A stretch of DNA of 64,000 nucleotides from Jacaranda mimosifolia. Taxonomy: Eukaryota > Streptophyta > Magnoliopsida > Lamiales > Bignoniaceae. The DNA lies in contig CM032128.1 of the NCBI GenBank assembly GCA_018894105.1, forward strand, positions 18,519,001 through 18,583,000. The letters run 5' to 3'. A program made the position numbers and the translations under genes. The number at the start of each line of letters is the position of its first letter. Position 1 is the stretch's first letter. This document shows, one piece after another, positions 56,401-64,000 of the stretch. The notes beneath the pieces were generated by a model, which was not told where the DNA came from, made no database searches, and saw nothing but the letters and a program-made list of their open reading frames with translations.

Positions 56401-57654
56401 TGAGTTGATTAGTTTAAAAGTGTTTTAAACTAAAATGAATATAAGATATTCAAAAATCACAAGAAGTTGTGAGCCCATGTCCAATGAATGGTAGAACCTA
56501 TTGAGTCATACATAAAAGCTAGTTAGCTTCCTAGCTATTGGAGGAATCTTCTAAAAGTTAAAGAATCACTCCATAGGACCCATTTTTGAGGTGTCCAATT
56601 TGAAGGTCAATTTTGGCTTGAGTAATTTAAGTGTTAAATTAATCAATTAATTTAAGGAGTTACATTAAATCAATAATTAAGGAGTTAATTATTTGGTGCT
56701 ACATGATCATCAATTGGTCAAGTTAACTTAAAGAGTTAAGTTAACAAAATTGAGCTTAAAAGTTATGCTTAATTGACTTAAGAGTTAAGTCAAATGTTAT
56801 TTAATTAAATTAAAGTGTTTAATTTAATTAATAAGAAGAATAAATTTTTGAGGAAAAATTCAAATGAATAGTTCATTTGAATTGGCATCTTAATTAATTT
56901 CAAATTAGATTTCAAATGTAATTGAAATGCATATGAAATTCAAATTAGATTTGGATTCAAATTTGCCACCTCGGCAATGCAAGTGGACACCCCCCTTGAG
57001 GAAGGTGTGGTGCTAACTTGGCATCACACCATCCTCCCTCTATATATAGATATAGAGGGTGTGTGGATCGGCCAATGCAACATTAATGTGAAGATTAGAA
57101 TCTTTCACATTTTCCTCCAGAAACTCTCTCCAAGCATTACATCATGTGTTGAAGCTTTGTTTACATTCTTCTTCTCAAACCTCAAATCAGCCTTCACCAT
57201 TGTTTTTCTCCAGCTAAAAGTGAGGAGAAATTGGAAGCTTGATCAGTGTGTGGATCATTACAATAGTAGCAAAACATTTGGTTTGCTAGTTTTGGAGATC
57301 CACTAAAATCGAGTACTAATTTGGCGAATTTTTTCTAGGAGATCTAGAAGGATTTTTGATCTAAAATTTTTTACAACATCTTCTCCAACGTGTTGTGAGG
57401 ATACAGTATTTTTCTGGTGATTTTTGGAGAAATTTAACCGAGGCAAAAGTTGCTCTCTTACTATTGGCCTTTTTTTGACAGATTCTGGATTGGTAAAGTG
57501 TTCACCATTTTCTCCTTGGAAATTAGCAATTCAAGGTAACTCTCTACTTAAATGTGAATTTTCAGCATGATTAGATCCTTGTTAGCTTGTAAGCAAAAGT
57601 TTATTTAAGCTTTCGAAGTTTTATTATTGGATTCTAGTGCCTTACTTGCATTTA
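53497..57654 (+). repeat. 3' LTR of the copia element, interrupted and partly deleted
   Basis: The left part is 53497-54120 and the right part 56365-57654. Compared with the 5' LTR it lacks about 170 bp near 53895 (including CCACTTAGCGGGTC) and about 150 bp near 54051. The rest aligns, with substitutions, through TATA (57041-57058) to TTGCATTTA. Confidence 0.9.
54121..56364 (-). mobile_element. Solo LTR of the same copia family, minus strand, nested in the 3' LTR
   Basis: On the reverse strand it starts TGTTAGAAATAGTGCCCGGC (56364) and ends GCACTTTCAC (54121). At 2244 bp it is close to the 2216-bp 5' LTR. It shows the same landmarks inverted: CCTTGCGCAAGGA (55671-55683), the palindrome block (54890-55150) and a TATA region (CTCCCCTTATATAGAGG, 54737-54753). 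The host LTR breaks at GGAGATT (54120) and resumes at ATATTAGATAC (56364). This fits a 5-bp duplication AGATT/ATATT with one change, though the exact ends are ambiguous by a base. No internal region is attached. Confidence 0.85.
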
Positions 57655-57931
57655 AGGAATTATTAAAGAACTTCATCATCAAGTTCATGAGCTCCAAACG
57701 CATATTCTACACCTAGAGGATGAGATTGCTAGAACAATGATGATGAGGGAGAAGAAGAGAGAGAGAGAGAGGGTAAGGAGGTATGCCAATTATTGCTTTG
57801 AAATACTAAGGGAGAAAGCTTGAGCAGTTCCTGAACCTAGTCCAACGCATGAAAGTGACGTCAGTTGGGATTTCTCTGAGGATTCAATAAGAAATATTGA
57901 AGAAAATATAAAGTTGTTCCTAAAACTATAA
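57655..57931 (+). pseudogene. Extra ORF upstream of gag, 3' part
   Basis: It continues the frame of 45301-45508 after the copia element. The first part is Leu/His/Glu-rich (KELHHQVHELQTHILHLEDE, 57666-57725), a likely coiled coil, followed by a very basic/acidic run (EKKREREREGK-like, in frame EKKRERERVRRY, 57751-57786), one stop (TGA at about 57819) and an acidic tail (EPSPTHESDVSWDFSEDS, 57834-57887). It ends TAA at about 57931. With the 5' part the ORF would be about 160 codons. Between this end and the gag ATG (58200) lies a T-rich stretch ending AATATGTAG, again acceptor-like. No homology is known to me. Confidence 0.5.
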
Positions 57932-58199
57932 TGATGATATGAATAATAGAATAGGTTAGTAAGGCGAAAAGATAGTGGCGGTTGTCTAGTACTCTTGTTA
58001 CTTTTACTTGTATAGGTTTAGGTTGAGTGCTTCTTTTGTTTGTGTAGGTTTAAGTTTTCCACAAATGCTCAACCTTGTATGATACAAAAGTTTCTACTTA
58101 TGTTATATAAATGGCATCTTTTATTCCCCTACTATGCTTTTGAAACTTATACAAGATGTACTTATATTTTAAAGTCTAATTGCATTTTGAAATATGTAG
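57932..58199 (+). other. T-rich, intron-like stretch before gag
   Basis: The sequence is T-rich with several TTGTGTAG/TATGTAG acceptor-like ends (58047, 58199) and no open frame. It could be leader or an intron of the element's transcript. This is inference only. Confidence 0.3.
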
Positions 58200-58990
58200 A
58201 TGGCACCACAAAAAAAAAACATGGAGTACACAATGAAATACTCACTCCCCGACACCTATAGGGAAATAAGATTTAAAAGAGTAAGGGGAAGAGCTTGTAG
58301 CTACAAGGAATGAAATAGAGGATCTCTAGCAACTGCATTAGAAAAATTTACTTAGGTGATGCAAAATCAATTTAGACAAGAGCGGGTATAGCCTGATCAA
58401 ATGTTAGATTGCTTTCTACGTTTTGAATCTCCAAGATTTTTTGGGGAACCGGATAATCTGAAGGCTAACAGCACGGCTAGAAGAAATGGAAAAAGTATTT
58501 AAGGTCCTTAGTTATTTAGAAGAATAGAAAATAGCCTTTCTTGCCTTTTGTTTGAAGATGCTGCTAGATCTTGGTGGCATTCTGTAGAAATAAGGTGGGG
58601 GCAAAAATAGACTAAAAGAACTTGGACGAACTTCCTCGCAGAATTTACTAATAAGCATATGCCACCAGTTGTTCGAGGAAAATTAGAAGATGAGTTCAAT
58701 GCACTCCGCCAAGGGAATCTCTTAGTAGCTCAGTATGATGCCAAATTCTCTAAATTAGTAAAGTACAAGGCCTCCAACAGTGCAATGGCAAACCAGTAAG
58801 AATCAAGGAGAAGAACAAAAAGGTCAAATGCCTTATCAAAGAGAACTTAAATGTAGTCAATCATCTAAGACGCCATACTAGTTGACCCAACCAACAGTGT
58901 GCAATTATTTTGGTTATGTTGGCCATACTGAAGAAATGTGTTGAAAAAGGGCTAGGAGTTGTTTAGTGGGAGCAATCAACATTTTCTCAA
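58200..58990 (+). pseudogene. gag of the chromodomain gypsy element
   Basis: The ATG at 58200 starts MAPQKKNMEYTMKYS, followed by a basic region. The capsid domain is legible at about 58410-58760: FESPRFFGEPDN, then FEDAARSWWHSVEIRW, RTWTNFLAEFTNKHMPPVVR and LRQGNLLVAQYDAKFSKL. These match the retrotransposon gag family well (A-x-x-W-W, then W-x-x-F-x-x-x-F, then Y-x-x-x-F). The zinc knuckle is at 58900-58941 (CNYFGYVGHTEEMC): the second Cys is replaced by Phe, so it should not bind zinc. Frameshifts and stops occur throughout. Confidence 0.85.
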
Positions 58991-59254
58991 AAATTGTGTA
59001 AGCCACAACTTTTACCGGCAGGTAATGGAAAATCACAAGAACCAAAAATGCATGGGGATAAACCTAAAATTCCAAGTCGTGTATTTGCATTAGGAAATGA
59101 AGGCCACTTAGACCCAACCTCTGTAGTTAAAGGTAAGAGACTCATTTTCCAAAAGCTTGGTAAATTCTTTTTGATCTTAGAGCTTCATACTATTTTATCA
59201 TATCTCATTTTACTCAAGGCCTAGAAAAGAAACTAGAAACTTACCTTATAATTT

Positions 59255-59720
59255 GGAAATTAGTAAACGCCTATGGATGCATCAATAGCAACAAATGTTG
59301 TGCTTAAATTGTGTGAGATTGGTGATAAAAGTTTTCTTGTCGATCTAATTATATTACCAATCTAAGGTTAAGATGTTATACTTGGAATGGATTGGTAGTC
59401 ATCACACCACCCCCAACTTGATTGTCGTGCTAAGATGGTTAAACATTGTGTACCTCGGCAACCAGAGGTAGAAATTATTAGGAATCGAGGAGTATTAGAT
59501 ATGATGATTATATCAACTGCTCAAGCCCATAAGATTTATGGAAAGGGGGTCAAGGATATATATATATAGCTTATATGATAACAATTCAAAAGATAAGACA
59601 GTGCTGAAAGAAATTCCCATCGCATCTGAATACCAAGATGTATTTTCTGAGGAATTAACATCACTGCCTCCAATCAGAGATATAGCGTTTGTCATTAAAA
59701 CTCTTCTGGGAACCACACTA
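59255..59720 (+). pseudogene. Protease and protease-RT linker of the chromodomain gypsy element
   Basis: The N-terminal active-site block is not clearly visible. The C-terminal block is: SFLVDLIILPI, then DVILGMDW (about 59373-59396) and QLDCRAKMV (about 59419-59445). After a KVKDIYI-like end and a broken linker, an EYQDVFSEELTSLPPIRDIA block (59632-59690) marks the start of the reverse transcriptase region. Stops interrupt. Position between gag and RT fits. Confidence 0.75.
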
Positions 59721-60504
59721 ATATCCAAGACCCAACTACAAGACTTGTTAGAACGATGCTTTATTCGACCAAGTACTTCTCCATGGGTGCCCCAGTTTTA
59801 TTCATCAAAAAGAAGGATGGGTCATTACACATGTGTATAGACTATCGGGGACTTAATAATGTCACCATAAAAAATAAGTACCCATGACCTCATATTGATA
59901 AGTTGTTTGATTAGCTACAATGGTGGTGTATTCAAAATTAGATTTAAGACAAGGGTATTATCAACTGAGGATCAAAGAGGAAGATATCTCAAAAATAACC
60001 CTCGATTCTAGATATGGCTATTTTGAGTTTGTAGTCATGCCCTTTGGATTAACAAATGCACCGGCTGCATTTATAGATCTCATGCATTGAGTTTTTCAAC
60101 CATTTTTGGATTAGTTTGTAGTTGTCTTCATTGATAGCATACTAGTATAGTCTAAGGCCGAGCAAGAGCATGAACATCACTTGTAGGTGGTGCTACAAGT
60201 TCTTAGAGAAAATAAGCTTTATGCTAAATTCAGCAAGTGTGAATTTTGGCTCAACCAAGTTACTTTTCTAGGTCATATTATCTCTGAGGAAGGAATATTA
60301 CCCGACTTATCAAAGATTGAGGTAGTAGTTGAATGGAAAAGGCTAGAGACAGTTATAAAAATTCGTAGTTTCCTATGCCTTATTGGATATTAGCGAAGGT
60401 TTATCAAGGATTTCTCTAAGATAGCAGGAACATTAACCAAACTCACTTAGAAGAATACACCATTTGTTTGGAATGATACATGTGAGGCCAACTTTGAAAA
60501 ACTT
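59721..60504 (+). pseudogene. Reverse transcriptase of the chromodomain gypsy element
   Basis: Blocks in order are [12 protein letters not shown] (59764-59800), [20 protein letters not shown] (59808-59868), [21 protein letters not shown] sequence across a stop (59935-59985), [15 protein letters not shown] (60018-60062), and FVVVFIDSILV (60116-60148). In this active-site box the adjacent Asp pair is Asp-Ser, and a stop follows. The thumb region continues at 60187-60393 (LQVLRENKLYAKFSKCEFWL, FLGHIISEEGI). The changed active site and several stops make it inactive. Confidence 0.9.
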
Positions 60505-61070
60505 AAGAAATGGTTAATGACTACTCTAGTAATAGCCCTACCAGTTGGGAATGACAATTCCATGGTGTACACAGATGCTTCTGGGGAAGGATTAAGCTGT
60601 GTTCTAATGCAAAATGGGAAGGTTAGTGCTTACACATCAAGGCTATTAAAACCATATGAGAAACATTACCCTACACATGATCTAGAGCTTGCCGCTATTA
60701 TTTTCGCCTTAAGAAAATGGAGAAATTATCTTTATGGAGCATCTTTTATTATGTTCACATATCACAAGAGCCTTAAATATTTATTTTCACAAAAGGAGTT
60801 AAATATGAGACAGAGGAGATGGATGGAATTCCTAGAGGATTACGAATGCTCGATTCAATATCACCCAGGAAAAGCAAATGTTGTGGCAGATGCTCTAAGT
60901 AGAAAGATCAACTTAGCCAATATTATGGCTAAAGAGTGGAGAATGCTAGAAAATATTGGATCATGGAATTTAGAAAGAGTTAAAACAGGGATACTTTTTG
61001 CGAATCTACAAATACAACCTGACATACTAGAGAGAATAGTTATCGCACAAAAACAAGATGTGGAATATAA
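60505..61070 (+). pseudogene. RNase H of the chromodomain gypsy element, largely open
   Basis: From 60517 the frame is open for over 180 codons up to the Harbinger-like insert. It shows [18 protein letters not shown] (catalytic Asp), [20 protein letters not shown] (catalytic Glu), [20 protein letters not shown] (the usual HTDH is YTYH-like here: FTYHKS, Asp changed to Tyr) and [19 protein letters not shown] (final His/Asp region). A linker ([20 protein letters not shown]) follows, and at 61071 the transposon begins. Residues predicted after 61070 (to 61155) belong to the transposon. This is the longest uninterrupted coding stretch of the element. Confidence 0.9.
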
Positions 61071-62391
61071 GGTTGTGATTGCTTATGGGATAAATCCCAT
61101 TTTTCTGACTCTAAAACATAAAGCACACACAGAGGTTTGTTTGGATGCAAGATAAGTTCTTGTGTCTGTAGGAATTAAAGGCTTCTTTGGGCTCCATGCC
61201 AAAAAATAGTGAGGAGGAGTAGGGTGAGCTAAGTTGTTGACCAGTGATTTCTCTTCCTTTTTGTTGTTTCTTTCGTTGTTTGTTTGTTTGTTTTATTTTT
61301 CCTTTTTTTTTTAATATTTTTTATGTAATAATTTTAAATATTATATATTCAAATATATCTACATTTTATTTTTAAATTTATAATTGAGAAGAATAATACT
61401 CTAATAATTAATTAATATATTTTATGTTTGTTTACATTTAAAAAGTACATATCTTAATAGAAAAATTATAAGATTTCAAGATTAAATTATATACTAATAT
61501 AATATATGAATAGAAATTTTTTAACTATTACATCCCCAAATTTTGAATTATAGGAATATAAATATTCCTGAAATAATTTTTTAGTTCCCATATTGAGAAG
61601 TGTGGTCATTTATTTTATTTTATTTTTAATATTGAAACCTAATTTGGAAAACAAAAGTTTGAATTATTTGACAATAATTAACATTGTCATTTTTAACAAA
61701 ATGCAAATTCATCATTTTAGATGAAATGAAAAAAAATCATTAACAGAAATTTTGATTCATTTATTTTTATCATTTCCGACTAATCCAATTAACTTTTTTT
61801 AGTTGGAATTTAGTTTTGCTCAATTTAAAAAATATTTGATTGTCCATTTTATATAAAAATAATAAATATATTAAATTTATCTTTTCATTTGTTTACATTA
61901 AATATAATTTTTGAAAATTGATTTATTAACACATGATAGGTTCTGTTACGTTTTAAAAAAATATTTTCAGTTTAATGTAATTATAGATTTCTCTTAATTT
62001 TTTAATATAGTATTACTACCAAACAAAAAAAAAATAGATTTATTCATAGATGATATTTTTGTAAGAGTCAATGGAAAAAATCGAGTTAGTAAAGTTAAAG
62101 ATTTATTGTAAATTGTAAATTTATTTTAAATCCTAAGGAAACCCAAAAAAATTAATATCATACAACAATTTCATTATCTCAAATAAATTTCTCAAACATT
62201 CCTCAGAAACAATCTCACAATCATTCACAATTTCAAAACACATCAATGCATTACATCACTATAATTATTACACTTTATGTCTCAACCATTCACAGCCTCA
62301 TATCTCATTCTCATATCTTAAAAACACCAAAACAACCCCAAAATCTTTAAAACAACGAACATGGGACACAACTCCACAAGCAATCACAACC
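61071..62391. mobile_element. PIF/Harbinger-like non-autonomous TIR element
   Basis: It starts GGTTGTGATTGCTT (61071) and ends AAGCAATCACAACC (62391), perfect 14-bp terminal inverted repeats, with weaker similarity a further 20 bp inward (GGGATAAATCCCAT against GGAGTTGTGTCCCAT). It is flanked by TAA on both sides (61068-61070 and 62392-62394), the 3-bp TWA duplication expected of PIF/Harbinger. The 1321-bp interior is very AT-rich with no transposase and no clear ORF. The integrase-side reading frame of the host gypsy element resumes just after the right TAA. It could also be called a large Tourist-type MITE. Confidence 0.85.
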
Positions 62392-62394
62392 TAA

Positions 62395-63640
62395 AGACTT
62401 TAAAGTGACCATTAGAGGTATGTCAGGCTCTCCATTTCAAGTAGACCTGAAAGGAGTTCTGAAATTTCAAGTTAGAATTTGCTACCACAGAACGATGATT
62501 TGAAAAAGGAAATTTTAGATGAAGCCCATCGATCCCGCTATAGTATCCATTTGGGCGGTAATAAAATGTGCCAAGACTTGAAACCACACCACTAGTGGAA
62601 CACTATGAAAAAGGAGATTTCAGAATATATGGCAAAACGTCTAGTATGCCAACAAATGAAAGTTTATATCAAAAACCATTAGGGCTTCTCCAACGATTGT
62701 CAATACCACAATAGATATACGAAACAATAATCATGAACTTCGTTATTGGGCTACCTCAAACTAGAAAAGGGGCATGATTCAGTTTGGGTCATTATTGATC
62801 GGCTTACTAAATCAACCTACTTCTTGCCAGTTTATATAGGGTATACGGTGGAACAACTATCAGAGATATATAAAGATGAGGTTATTCGGTAGCATAGGGT
62901 ACCCATTAGTATTATCTAGGATCGAGATCCAAGGTACTTGTTACGACTATGGATGAAAGTTCAAGAAACTCTGGGAACCAAGTTACAATTCAGTACTGCT
63001 ATTCACCCACAAATGGATGGGCAATCTGAAAGGACTATACAAATACTTGAGGATATGCTTCATGCTTGTGCAGTAGATTTTCAAGGGAATTGGGACAAAA
63101 ATCTTCCACTTGCTGAATTTGCGTATAACAATAGTTTTCAATCAACCATGAAGATGGCTCCTTATGAAGTATTATATGGAAAAAAGTATAGATCTTCTAC
63201 TCATTGGGACCTTGATCAACATAAAACCTTAAGTTCTACCACATAATAGAATTCAAGGGTTCCCAGATTTAGTCCAAGAAGCTATTGAAACTATTCATAT
63301 AATTTGTGAGAGAATGTTAGCCACACAAAGTCATCAAAAGAGTTATGCTGATCATAGAAGAAAAAACTTGGAATTTGCGGTGGCAGACAAAGTATTTCTC
63401 AAGGTATCTCCTCGAAAATGATGGGTGAAGTACGGAAAGGGTGGGAAGCTTAGCCCTCGATATGTAGGACCCTTCGAAATCAAAGAAAGAATTAGTAGTA
63501 TGGCGTCTAAGTTAGATTAACCATCAAATCTTAGAGAGATGCACAATGTCTTTCATGTCTCCTTTTTAAAGAAATACCATCCTAACCCATCGTACGTAAT
63601 CAAGCATGAATCACTAAAGCTTAATGAAGATCTATCATAT
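62395..63640 (+). pseudogene. Integrase of the chromodomain gypsy element
   Basis: The frame opens after the insert with a FQVDLKGVLKFQVRIC block (62437-62483). Then the zinc-binding domain follows, with KKEILDEAHRSRYSIHLGGN (62501-62562, two His) and later a CQQ-type Cys region (62648). The core has VWVIIDRLTKSTYFLPV (62779-62830, Asp), a DRDPRYL block (62920-62942, second Asp), and LQFSTAIHPQMDGQSERTIQ (62985-63043, Glu). FAYNNSFQSTMKMAPYEVLY is at 63118-63177. The C-terminal GPF/Y-type domain is at 63460-63500 (GPFEIKERIS), followed by MHNVFHVSFLKKYHPNPS (63540-63595). The region 62938-63246 is open; the rest is broken. Confidence 0.9.
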
Positions 63641-63810
63641 GAGGAAAAATACATTCATATTTTGGATCAAAAATTTTGAGAGCTACCAAATAGGATAATC
63701 CATTTATTGAAAGTACTATGGTGACATCATAACATTGAAGAAGCCACTTGGGAATCAAAAGACAACAAGTTCAAGCATTACCTTGAGCTCTTGAAAAATT
63801 AGGTATGAAT
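63641..63810 (+). pseudogene. Chromodomain of the chromodomain gypsy element
   Basis: After the integrase, a frame reads EKYIHILDQKF, a stop, ELPNRIIHLLKVLW, a stop (TGA where chromodomains have Arg/Lys), then HHNIEEATWESKDNKFKHYL (63728-63787). The K-V-x-W followed by E-E-A-T-W-E pattern is the core of chromoviral chromodomains, which direct integration to marked heterochromatin. Two stops break it. This identifies the element as a chromovirus. The CRM-like and internally deleted elements in the window show no such domain. Confidence 0.8.
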
Positions 63811-63829
63811 TTGGGGACTAAATTCTTTT

Positions 63830-63842
63830 AAGGGGGGAAGAG
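63830..63842 (+). other. Polypurine tract of the chromodomain gypsy element
   Basis: AAGGGGGGAAGAG directly precedes the 3' LTR start. The upstream TTTGGGGACTAAATTCTTTT is nearly identical to the PPT-proximal sequences at 10857 and 24090. Confidence 0.9.
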
Positions 63843-64000
63843 TGTAAGAACCTAGTAATACAACTATACCTCTAATTCTTTTAAAAATCTAATATTTACT
63901 CTAGATTCATGCTTATTTTTATCTTTATTTTATTATGACATTTTCACAAAAGGATACATAACTTTAGAAATTTGGAGTGAACTTGCCATCTATAGAAATA
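63843..64000 (+). repeat. 3' LTR of the chromodomain gypsy element (start only)
   Basis: TGTAAGAACCTAGTAATACA matches the 5' LTR start at 43313. The first 158 bp differ at roughly one base in ten from the 5' copy by eye. The rest lies outside the window. Confidence 0.9.

Larger units (their letters stand above)
45514..57654 (+). mobile_element. Ty1/copia element, full structure, nested in the gypsy leader
   Basis: The 5' LTR starts TGTTGGAATAGTGCC (45514); the 3' LTR ends TTGCATTTA (57654). Both sides are flanked by AGGAA (45509-45513 and 57655-57659), a perfect 5-bp target-site duplication. It contains a primer-binding site (47732), a 1.9-kb leader, gag, protease, integrase, RT and RNase H in the Ty1/copia order, and a polypurine tract. 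Every domain is decayed, so it is non-autonomous now. The 3' LTR has lost two segments of about 150-170 bp and holds a solo LTR of the same family (54121-56364). The gypsy reading frame resumes right after the right AGGAA. Confidence 0.95.
43313..64000 (+). mobile_element. Chromodomain-type Ty3/gypsy element (Tekay/Reina-like), 5' LTR to start of 3' LTR
   Basis: The 5' LTR starts TGTAAGAACC at 43313 and the 3' LTR starts with the same sequence at 63843; the window ends inside it. Between them, once three inserts are set aside, the order is leader ORF (45301 onward), gag (58200 onward), protease, RT, RNase H, integrase, chromodomain and PPT. The body without inserts is about 5.8 kb, a normal chromovirus length. 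Inserts are copia (45514-57654) and a Harbinger-like TIR element (61071-62391). All genes are decayed. About one base in ten differs between the readable parts of the two LTRs, indicating an old insertion. The 5-bp target should be GTGAG (43308-43312); the other copy lies beyond the window. It inserted into the viral coat-protein remnant. Confidence 0.9.

Noticed and set aside
60517..61155. A 212-codon protein as one gene
   Set aside because: Residues beyond 61070 fall inside a Harbinger-like transposon; only the RNase H part is real.

Overview
The window is repeat-dense DNA from a flowering-plant nuclear genome. Almost every recognisable segment belongs to a plant LTR retrotransposon, a DNA transposon or an endogenous plant pararetrovirus (caulimovirid). 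I found no host protein gene, tRNA, rRNA or CRISPR array. No element keeps an intact coding capacity: all pol and gag regions carry frameshifts, stops or deletions, so this looks like an old transposon graveyard of the kind common in pericentromeric or intergenic heterochromatin. The species cannot be named from the sequence.

Layout. (1) 1-4360 and 13756-17104: a minus-strand Ty3/gypsy chromovirus (CRM/Galadriel-like by eye), gag-PR-RT-RNase H on the right and integrase-3' end-LTR on the left. It is split by a plus-strand 9.4-kb Tekay/Del-like element (4361-13755) with 2.9-kb LTRs. A second, plus-strand 3' end of the same chromovirus family lies at 1-1262, forming a long inverted repeat. (2) About 17.7-27.6 kb: a minus-strand copia-type LTR split by a pol-less gypsy element (19122-27407). 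(3) 28.0-39.4 kb: copia-type LTRs. The second (29961-39388) holds a hAT-like element (30894-37970), which holds a MULE-like element (33109-37794), which holds a solo gypsy LTR (33537-36518) and a small TIR element (37015-37442). (4) 39.4-43.3 kb: fragments of an endogenous caulimovirid, reverse transcriptase on the minus strand and coat-protein/zinc-knuckle region on the plus strand. (5) 43313 to the window end: a plus-strand chromodomain-bearing gypsy element. A full copia element (45514-57654) splits its leader ORF, and a Harbinger-like TIR element (61071-62391) splits its RNase H-integrase region. The copia 3' LTR in turn carries a minus-strand solo LTR of its own family (54121-56364).

The nesting is supported directly: element ends coincide with short target-site duplications (5 bp for LTR elements, 8 bp for the hAT, 11 bp for the MULE, 3 bp for the Harbinger-like element). 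In several cases the interrupted reading frame or LTR resumes exactly where the insert ends. The most unusual item is a decayed extra ORF upstream of gag in the 43.3-kb gypsy element. It is visible only after recognising that the copia element sits inside it.
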